From: Candidatus Gastranaerophilales bacterium
Lineage (GTDB): Bacteria > Cyanobacteriota > Vampirovibrionia > Gastranaerophilales > Gastranaerophilaceae
Assembly (NCBI GenBank): GCA_944324245.1
Contig: CALUVO010000001.1
Coordinates: forward strand, 1 to 35,606
Length of the DNA stretch: 35,606 bases
Direction of reading: 5' to 3'
Part shown: positions 15,462 to 21,508 of the stretch, one piece after another
Layout of the letters: every line of letters begins with the position of its first letter
How positions within the stretch are numbered: the stretch's first letter is position 1
Notes under the pieces: model-generated
What the model was told of the DNA's origin: nothing
Database searches by the model: none
What the model saw: the letters and a program-made list of their open reading frames with translations, nothing else
Position numbers and translations under genes: made by a program

Positions 15462-16499
15462 ATGAAAATGAAAGCAATAAGATATTATGCCCCTCAGGAT
15501 ATAAGATACGAAGAGGTAGAAATAAAAGAACCCCAAGAAGGTGAAGTACTTGTAAAAATAGAAGCTGCACTGACATGCGGAACTGATATAAAAACATTCA
15601 GACGGGGGCATCCTGTTTTGATAAAAAAGACACCTTCGGGCTTCGGGCATGAATTTTCCGGTGTAATTGAAAAAGTCGGGGCAGGAGTTTTGGATTTTAA
15701 GCCGGGAGACAGAGTCGTTGCCGCAAATTCGGCTCCATGCGGGAAATGCTTTTATTGCTTAAAAAAGCAGTACAATCTTTGTGAAAATTTGGATTTATTG
15801 AACGGGGCTTACGCTGAATATATAACAGTTCCCAAAAGAATTGTAGAAAAAAATCTGCTAAAAATCCCGACCGGTTTAAGTTTTGAAAAAGCAGCTTTTA
15901 CAGAGCCGCTAGCCAATGTTGTTCACGGTGTGGAACGCACCAATATTCAACCCGGTGACACAGTCGGGGTAGTCGGCATTGGCCCTATAGGGCTAATGTT
16001 TGCAAGACTTGCTAAGCTTAAAGGTGCAAAAGTTATTGCTGCAGGCAGGAACCCATTGAAACTCAAGCTGGCTGATGAATTTGCTAATGCTGATGAAATT
16101 ATTGATTTAAAAAAATATCAGCATCCTGAAAAAATATTTAAATCTTTTACAGAAGGCGGACGAGGCCTGGATGTGGTTGTAGAGTGTGTAGGGCTTCCTG
16201 AGGTCTGGGAAAAGATGTTTTCTCTTGTCAGAAAAGGCGGGAAAGTGCATCTTTTTGGCGGATGCAAAGGCGGTACGACTGTAAATATTGATACCCGCCG
16301 TTTGCATTATGATGAGGTGCAGATTATAAGCGTTTTTCACCATACACCTCAGTATTTCAGGCAGGCTCTGGATTTAATAGCTGACGGGCATGTGGATGTT
16401 ACAAAACTTATTACAAAAAAATATCCTTTATCACAGGCAAAAGAAGCAATTCTAGAGCATGAGAGCGGCAAAGCAATAAAAATATTATTAACTCCTTAA
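15462..16499 (+). CDS. Second zinc-dependent medium-chain dehydrogenase, tandem paralogue
   Basis: Also 345 residues, with all MDR landmarks: C39 in TCGTD, H63-E64 in GHE, structural zinc C93xxC96xxC99x7C107, and Rossmann GIGPIGLM. It shares the plan with the gene before it, but the sequences have diverged enough to suggest different substrates. The C-terminal part (HHTPQYFRQALDLIADGHVDV) resembles threonine/sorbitol dehydrogenase-type enzymes. A second Met two codons inside could also be the start. The pair may act in successive steps of a polyol or amino-sugar oxidation, or on related substrates; this is inferred from adjacency alone. Confidence 0.88.
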   Translation: MKMKAIRYYAPQDIRYEEVEIKEPQEGEVLVKIEAALTCGTDIKTFRRGHPVLIKKTPSGFGHEFSGVIEKVGAGVLDFKPGDRVVAANSAPCGKCFYCLKKQYNLCENLDLLNGAYAEYITVPKRIVEKNLLKIPTGLSFEKAAFTEPLANVVHGVERTNIQPGDTVGVVGIGPIGLMFARLAKLKGAKVIAAGRNPLKLKLADEFANADEIIDLKKYQHPEKIFKSFTEGGRGLDVVVECVGLPEVWEKMFSLVRKGGKVHLFGGCKGGTTVNIDTRRLHYDEVQIISVFHHTPQYFRQALDLIADGHVDVTKLITKKYPLSQAKEAILEHESGKAIKILLTP

Positions 16500-16688
16500 T
16501 TCTAAATATTAAGTTTTGTATAGCATTTATTTATTGTTTAAAATACACTATTTTCGCCGTTGTTTGAGGCTTTTTCATGAATCGGGTGGATTGCTTTGAA
16601 AATTTAATATGCTAAACTAGCAAATAATGGAATTTACAAACTTTATATAAATGAAGTTTAAATCACCTAAGACTTGTGAAAGAGAAAA

Positions 16689-17537
16689 ATGAAAATTTTA
16701 CAAACGACAAAGGTTAATAAAATTCCGGCGCCCAGAGATTACAAATCGCATTTCGGGCAGGTTTCGGATTTTTCTCTTCATTCCTCTTTTGAGAACATGT
16801 CTCATGAATCATTAAATTCTAAGTCTATTAATATTAATATTTCTAATAAAAACAAAAAGACCGCCAATGTTATTTCATTTGGCGGTTTTTCTTTATCTGA
16901 AGTCCAAAAAATTAAAAATTCAGGTTTGTGGAAGTTTTTAAATGCAGGCTGGTTTGAGAAATTTATAGCAAAAGCAGATGCAAGCCAGACATTGTTTGAT
17001 GCATTTTTTGCATTGTTTCTTACCTGTGCACTTCGTCCGGCTGCTATAATGGCTCAATCTAATGAAAAAAATAAAAAGAAAAATACCAAGGCTGCTGCTC
17101 ATTCTATTTCTTCGGGTTTAATCGGCTATGGTTTTGCAAAGGTTGTATTTTCTCCGATAAAAAATGCAATAGATAAAATAAAAGCTCATCCTGAGTTTTA
17201 TGCCAAAGGTGCAGAAAAATTCTTCAGATATGCTGATAAATTTACAAACAAACCTATGTACAGAACAATGAGTGCTTCTAAGAGAATGCAGACATTTACA
17301 ATGTTATTTAATAAATCTGCTGAAGTTCTTACAGCAAGTGTTCGTTCTGGTATAACTATTGCAATGATTCCTTATATTGATAAATATGTCCTAAATCCGT
17401 TGTTTGGTTCTTCTGAACCGGTTTCGACAAAGAAAGAGCTTCAAATGCCTGCTTATAAATATTCTTATATTATCAATTTTAAAAACAGCCAGGAGTCTGA
17501 CAGAATATTCAAGAATTTTACAGGAGGGATTAAATAA
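16689..17537 (+). CDS. Lineage-specific protein with membrane segments and ISFGG motif
   Basis: The 282-residue protein matches no described family I recognise. Its N-terminal 60 residues are polar and Ser/Asn-rich, followed by NVISFGGFSLSEVQKI. Residues 95-125 (FDAFFALFLTCALRPAAIM) and 135-155 (SISSGLIGYGFAKVVF) are hydrophobic, as is 228-246 (SGITIAMIPYIDKYVL). An intrinsic-terminator-like hairpin lies within the coding region at codons 56-68, just where ISFGG is encoded. GAAAGAG precedes the ATG. It is coupled to the next gene by a TAATG overlap, so both are likely made together and may form a membrane complex. Confidence 0.78.
   Translation: MKILQTTKVNKIPAPRDYKSHFGQVSDFSLHSSFENMSHESLNSKSININISNKNKKTANVISFGGFSLSEVQKIKNSGLWKFLNAGWFEKFIAKADASQTLFDAFFALFLTCALRPAAIMAQSNEKNKKKNTKAAAHSISSGLIGYGFAKVVFSPIKNAIDKIKAHPEFYAKGAEKFFRYADKFTNKPMYRTMSASKRMQTFTMLFNKSAEVLTASVRSGITIAMIPYIDKYVLNPLFGSSEPVSTKKELQMPAYKYSYIINFKNSQESDRIFKNFTGGIK
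16855..16893 (+). terminator. Intrinsic terminator-like hairpin inside the gene at 16689
   Basis: ACCGCCAA (16860-16867) pairs with TTGGCGGT (16879-16886). The stem can extend through a G-U pair into an A-run and T-run, and TTTTTCTTT follows. The loop is 11 bases. It lies about 170 bases inside the coding region, so it could attenuate expression of this gene and the coupled one downstream, with translating ribosomes preventing its formation. Coding constraint for the FGG motif may also explain part of it. Confidence 0.5.
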
Positions 17538-18502
17538 TGATTATAAATTCATATAATCTAAATACAAACAAATATAATCCTTCTTTTAAAAGAATAGATG
17601 CAGCTGCTGTTACAAAAACTGCAAAACAGGCAAAAAAGATTTTAAATAACACCTCTGACAGAGCAACAAGTTATATGGCTCTTGCTATAGGTAAGTTTGC
17701 ATCATTTAAATCCGTACAAAAAGTTGTTGACTGGTTTAAGGATAAGAATTATCAGGCTCACCTTGCCGCAATTGTAGGATGTATTTTATCCGGATTTTAT
17801 ATGCTTGATACTGCACGTTCAAAAACAATTGAAAAAGATCAAAAAATGCCATTGATATTAAATCAGGGTGTTGTTTGTGCTTTTTCTACAATAGGTGCTT
17901 ATACGCTTAACAATTATCTTGATAAAAAGATTAATAACGTATATGAATTGTTTAGTATCGCAAAAATTAAAGATAAGAAATTACAGGATCATTTCTTAAA
18001 ATACAAGACAAATCCTGAATATGCAGATGTAATTGAGCGTACGGCATTAAAAAATGAAAAACTCTGCAGAATCTTGAAAAAGCTTGAAAGTAAATTTGAG
18101 TTTACAAATAATACACTTGTATTTATTAAAGATGAACTTAAAAAATCAAAAGATGATACAGTTGCAAAAGAATTTCTTAAGGAAATTAAAAATATAAATA
18201 CAAATGGACGTGATAAAGCAGATGTATTAAAAGAGTTATTTTTGAAACGGATGAAAGACAGTAAAGTATTAAAATCCGTTTATAACAGAGAATCGATGAA
18301 TAATGCTATTAAATTGTATGCAGGTATGCCGCAATCCGGCAATCTTCCTAAGTTATTGAACGGATTTAAAACAGCAAAAGCACTAATGATATTTGCATTG
18401 ATATACAGATTTGTTTCGCCTGTTATTGCTACACCTATTGCTAACAAATTCAGCGAAAAATTTGAAGCCAAAAAGAAAACCAAGTATAATTCTGCTGCAT
18501 AG
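17537..18502 (+). CDS. Lineage-specific membrane-associated protein, SFKR motif
   Basis: These 321 residues match no family I know. The N-terminus reads NKYNPSFKRIDAAAVTKTA. Two hydrophobic segments follow at about 73-92 (HLAAIVGCILSGFYMLDTA) and 105-125 (LILNQGVVCAFSTIGAYTL), then a long Lys-rich helical region (about 135-280). A final hydrophobic stretch near 285-305 (ALMIFALIYRFVSPVIATPI) leads to a positive tail. The plan of membrane segments at both ends with a charged middle resembles the product of the gene at 3187. The ATG overlaps the previous stop (TAATG), so expression is coupled to the 16689 gene. Confidence 0.78.
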   Translation: MIINSYNLNTNKYNPSFKRIDAAAVTKTAKQAKKILNNTSDRATSYMALAIGKFASFKSVQKVVDWFKDKNYQAHLAAIVGCILSGFYMLDTARSKTIEKDQKMPLILNQGVVCAFSTIGAYTLNNYLDKKINNVYELFSIAKIKDKKLQDHFLKYKTNPEYADVIERTALKNEKLCRILKKLESKFEFTNNTLVFIKDELKKSKDDTVAKEFLKEIKNINTNGRDKADVLKELFLKRMKDSKVLKSVYNRESMNNAIKLYAGMPQSGNLPKLLNGFKTAKALMIFALIYRFVSPVIATPIANKFSEKFEAKKKTKYNSAA

Positions 18503-18503
18503 C

Positions 18504-18535
18504 AAAAAAAATCCCGCATTGTACCGGCGGGGATT
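18504..18535 (-). terminator. Intrinsic terminator of the GYLPA-repeat gene
   Basis: Read on the minus strand, AATCCCCGCC at one side pairs with GCGGGATT at the other with a one-base bulge, followed by a run of eight T. It lies about 57 bases beyond the stop of the minus-strand gene at 18592. It also begins two bases after the stop of the plus-strand gene ending at 18502, but the T-run direction favours the minus strand. Confidence 0.7.
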
Positions 18536-18591
18536 GGTTAGGTTTTAGTTTATAATAGGTTATTAGTTTAATTTGACTTAATAATAATTTA

Positions 18592-19812
18592 TTATTTCAT
18601 TTGTGCCAATAGTGCTTGAAGTTTGTCGGCACCTTTAGCATTTGAACCTATACTATAGCCTTCACTTAAAGTTTGTGGAGTATGAGTTGTGTAAACAACT
18701 TCTCCGTTTTTCATTAAGTCAGGTCTTATATTTGATAAATTGTTATTTGTTTTTTGCAATTGAACAGACGGCATTTTGTATACATTTCCAGAAGAAGGAA
18801 GATTCATAGCAGCCTGCTGTTTTGCAAGTGCTTCTGCCTGTTTACTTGTATATTGCGGCAACAAACCTTTTACATTTTGTTTTGCTCCGGGCAGATAGCC
18901 TTTGACTCCCTGATGAGGAATATTAAATGTTTGCTGCTCTTTCGGTAAATAATTTTCAACTGGACCTAAGTTTACTTTAGGTGATTCAACTTTTACCGGA
19001 AGATTTTGTTGTCCTGAAGCCGGAAGATAACCTGCAACCTGAGTTTGAGCAGCTGGTGTTGTGAAAACATTACCGGATGAAGGAAGATTCATAGCAGCCT
19101 GCTGTTTTGCAAGTGCTTCTGCCTGTCTGGCTGTCTTTGCAGGCAAGTAACCTGCTATATGTGTTGTCTGAGCACTCTGTGCCGGATTTGTCGGATTAAC
19201 AGGATTTGTGTTAACAGGATTTACCGGTTTATGAGTTGGAGCCGGCAAATATCCAGCTACACGGCTTGTCTGAGCACTCTGTGCCGGATTTGTAGGATTA
19301 ACAGGGTTTGTATTGACAGGATTTACCGGTTTATGAGTTGGAGCCGGCAAATATCCAGCTATACGGCTTGTCTGAGCACCCTGTGCCGGATTTGTCGGAT
19401 TAACTGGTGGTGTATTAACTGGATTTGTATTAACCGGTCTTGTCGGTTTTTTGCCTTTACGTAATGCCAGTAATAGTGCAGCTGTACCTAACGCTGTACC
19501 TAAAATGCCCAGCATTGTTGGAACTTCGTCATGTTTTTTGTGAGCAGCTATAGGTCTGGCATAATAGTTATTGTTTTTGTCATCATTTTTTATTAAATAA
19601 TCTGCATTGAATTGACCAATTCCAACACCGTTCATAGGAGTCATAAAGCCTCCCATTCCCATGCCCATATATCCGGGGTAAATACCCATGCCACAGTAAC
19701 CGCCCATTCCAGTACCTCCGCCGTAAATACCGCTGTAACTAGCTTGAACATTATACATTGGACTCATCAAGCTTTGGAAACTTGTGCTGTAATTGTCAAA
19801 ATTCATAACCAT
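18592..19812 (-). CDS. Pro/Asn-rich protein with GYLPA repeats, probable surface protein
   Basis: The 406-residue protein is not a known family. Residues 1-65 are Tyr/Gly/Met-rich (GIYGGGTGMGGYCGMGIYPG and on). One hydrophobic segment, about 98-117 (VPTMLGILGTALGTAALLLA), is followed by positive residues (LRKGKKPTRP). After it comes a low-complexity region built on NPVNPTNPAQ, and a motif GYLPA/GYLPG occurs at least six times, ending with two copies of AEALAKQQAAMNLPSSGNV. It looks like a bitopic membrane protein with an extended disordered repeat domain, perhaps binding a partner through GYLP. GGAG lies eight bases before the first ATG. Repeat copies differ, so length may vary between strains. 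Confidence 0.75.
   Translation of the reverse strand: MVMNFDNYSTSFQSLMSPMYNVQASYSGIYGGGTGMGGYCGMGIYPGYMGMGMGGFMTPMNGVGIGQFNADYLIKNDDKNNNYYARPIAAHKKHDEVPTMLGILGTALGTAALLLALRKGKKPTRPVNTNPVNTPPVNPTNPAQGAQTSRIAGYLPAPTHKPVNPVNTNPVNPTNPAQSAQTSRVAGYLPAPTHKPVNPVNTNPVNPTNPAQSAQTTHIAGYLPAKTARQAEALAKQQAAMNLPSSGNVFTTPAAQTQVAGYLPASGQQNLPVKVESPKVNLGPVENYLPKEQQTFNIPHQGVKGYLPGAKQNVKGLLPQYTSKQAEALAKQQAAMNLPSSGNVYKMPSVQLQKTNNNLSNIRPDLMKNGEVVYTTHTPQTLSEGYSIGSNAKGADKLQALLAQMK
18782..19125. repeat. 59-bp near-identical repeat pair
   Basis: Copies at 18782-18840 and 19067-19125 (offset 285 bp) differ at three positions, all near one end; the remaining stretch of over 40 bp is identical. Both are inside the 18592-19812 gene and encode the AEALAKQQAAMNLPSSGNV unit. 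Such identity at DNA level implies recent duplication or gene conversion. Confidence 0.75.
19166..19440. repeat. 102-bp tandem repeat, 2.7 copies
   Basis: Units begin at 19166, 19268 and 19370, each with GTCTGAGCA(C) followed by the GCCGGATTTG segment. The period of 102 bp encodes a 34-residue unit carrying NPVNPTNPAQ and AGYLPAP on the minus strand. The third copy decays into a shorter Thr/Asn/Val-rich stretch. Confidence 0.8.
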
Positions 19813-20028
19813 GACCTATTCTCCGAACTACCTTTAATTTTTTTTAAAATCTAACCTTACTTTTATAAAAACAATCGATTGGTAAAAATTGCCCGAATAA
19901 TAAAATATGTTAAGAAATATTAAACACTTTTGTTAAATAACACTGTTATTTTGGATATCAGCAGGTACAATAGACATAGGTTATAATTTTTATATATTAT
20001 GATGGGTACATAAACAGAGGGGATAAGA

Positions 20029-21411
20029 ATGCTTGAATTTGACTACAGAAATGTCAAAGCTGAAATTGTCGGTGAAGAAAACGGGTTAAATCTAGAAGAA
20101 GCCTTTAACAATTTCAATGACAAAATAGCCAGAATTATAAGCGACTTAAACTCTAAAAAAGATAAACCGGGTCAGTGGCTGCAGTGGATGAATCTTGGCT
20201 ATAGTGAAGAAACAGTATGGCTTGTTAAAGAATATGCAGCAATGACACAGGGCATGTTTGATAATGTACTTGTACTGGGTATAGGAGGATCTGCACTTGG
20301 GGGTATGGCGGTGTGTGAAGCACTTTTAAAGCCGTATTGGAATTTATTAGCTACCGAACAAAGGAACAATTTCCCGAGAATTTTTTTCCTTGATAATGTT
20401 GATCCTGATCAGATAAACGGATTGCTCAATATACTTGACCTAAAGAAAACACTGGTAAATGTTATTACAAAATCCGGTTCTACGGCAGAAACCATGTCGC
20501 AGTTTATGATTCTCAAAAACAAACTGCAGGAAGAACTCGGAGATAATTATGTCAGACACATCGTTGCAACAACCGATAAAAATTCAGGTATATTAAGACA
20601 GATTTCTAATGAAGAAGGATACAAAACTTTTGTAATTCCTGATGATGTAGGCGGAAGATTTTCTGTATTTTCTGCGGTCGGTTTATTGCCGTTTGCTCTT
20701 GTCGGTATAGATATTGAAGAGCTTGTTCAAGGGGTAAAAGACATGGATTTGGCTCTTAAAAATACCGATATAAGACATAATATAGCTGCACAAAATGCTC
20801 TTATCCATTATTTAATGGATACACAGAAAGGAAAAAATCTTTCTGTTATGATGCCATACTCTACAAGACTAAAATATGTGGCTGATTGGTTTGTTCAGCT
20901 TTGGGCAGAGAGTCTAGGGAAAGAAAAAGATAATGACGGAAATGTTGTACATATAGGTCCTACTCCGATAAAAGCATTGGGTGCAACTGATCAGCATTCA
21001 CAAATTCAGCTTTATAATGAGGGCCCGAATAACAAGCTTATCAATTTTATTCGTGTTAAGGAATTTGATACAACACTTGAAATTCCCAAAATTTTTGAAT
21101 TTACGGGAATCGGATATCTCGGCGGTAATTCAGTTAACTCGTTGATAAATGCAGAAGCTGATGCCACCAGAGTAGCTCTTGTCGATTATCAAAGGCCAAA
21201 TGTGACAATAACACTTGAAAAGGTTAATCCTTATAATGTAGGACAGCTTTTATACATGCTTGAAGTGCAGACAGCAATAACAGGAGAGCTTTATAATATT
21301 AATACCTTTAACCAGCCAGGTGTTGAGCAGGCCAAAAATTATACATATGCACTTATGGGAAGAGCAGGTTATGAAGAGTCTGCAGCTACGTTGAAAGAAA
21401 AGATGGCATAA
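20029..21411 (+). CDS. pgi: Glucose-6-phosphate isomerase
   Basis: The 460-residue enzyme interconverts glucose 6-phosphate and fructose 6-phosphate in the cytoplasm. It has the short, Firmicutes-like length (about 450 residues). Landmarks are GIGGSALGG (phosphate/sugar site), TKSGSTAETMSQF, GGRFSVFSAVGLLP (the GPI signature region) and the late DQHSQIQLYNEGP. No key motif is missing. GAGGGGAT lies a few bases before the ATG, a strong ribosome binding site. The 216-base gap upstream separates it from the divergent GYLPA-repeat gene; I see no clear promoter there beyond AT-rich words. No other glycolytic gene is adjacent. Confidence 0.95.
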   Translation: MLEFDYRNVKAEIVGEENGLNLEEAFNNFNDKIARIISDLNSKKDKPGQWLQWMNLGYSEETVWLVKEYAAMTQGMFDNVLVLGIGGSALGGMAVCEALLKPYWNLLATEQRNNFPRIFFLDNVDPDQINGLLNILDLKKTLVNVITKSGSTAETMSQFMILKNKLQEELGDNYVRHIVATTDKNSGILRQISNEEGYKTFVIPDDVGGRFSVFSAVGLLPFALVGIDIEELVQGVKDMDLALKNTDIRHNIAAQNALIHYLMDTQKGKNLSVMMPYSTRLKYVADWFVQLWAESLGKEKDNDGNVVHIGPTPIKALGATDQHSQIQLYNEGPNNKLINFIRVKEFDTTLEIPKIFEFTGIGYLGGNSVNSLINAEADATRVALVDYQRPNVTITLEKVNPYNVGQLLYMLEVQTAITGELYNINTFNQPGVEQAKNYTYALMGRAGYEESAATLKEKMA

Positions 21412-21422
21412 ATCCTTATTGG

Positions 21423-21439
21423 TGTAACATAAAGTTACA
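21423..21439. promoter_or_regulatory. Palindromic operator-like site TGTAAC-N5-GTTACA
   Basis: TGTAAC (21423-21428) and GTTACA (21434-21439) are perfect inverted repeats with five bases between. They end four bases before the predicted -35 at 21444, with the centre about 48 bases before the likely transcription start. That position suits a DNA-binding activator or repressor. It resembles, but does not match, NtcA-type GTA-N8-TAC (here the spacing is 9). Confidence 0.5.
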
Positions 21440-21443
21440 TATT

Positions 21444-21472
21444 TTTACATACGATTATGTCTTTGCTAAAAT
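21444..21472 (+). promoter_or_regulatory. Predicted promoter of the coiled-coil gene
   Basis: TTTACA (21444-21449) and TAAAAT (21467-21472) are separated by 17 bases; the ATG at 21509 follows 36 bases after. It means the large coiled-coil gene need not depend on read-through from pgi. Confidence 0.5.
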
Positions 21473-21508
21473 TAATTACGGAGCTTTTTAATTAGAGAGT
21501 AGTTTTAT

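Noticed and set aside
19159-19464. Plus-strand frame rich in Cys, Arg and Ile across the GYLPA repeats
   Set aside because: It is the antisense shadow of the tandem repeats in the minus-strand gene and has no independent start signal.
21423-21439. NtcA binding site
   Set aside because: The cyanobacterial consensus needs GTA-N8-TAC; here nine bases separate the halves, so I keep it as an unassigned palindrome.
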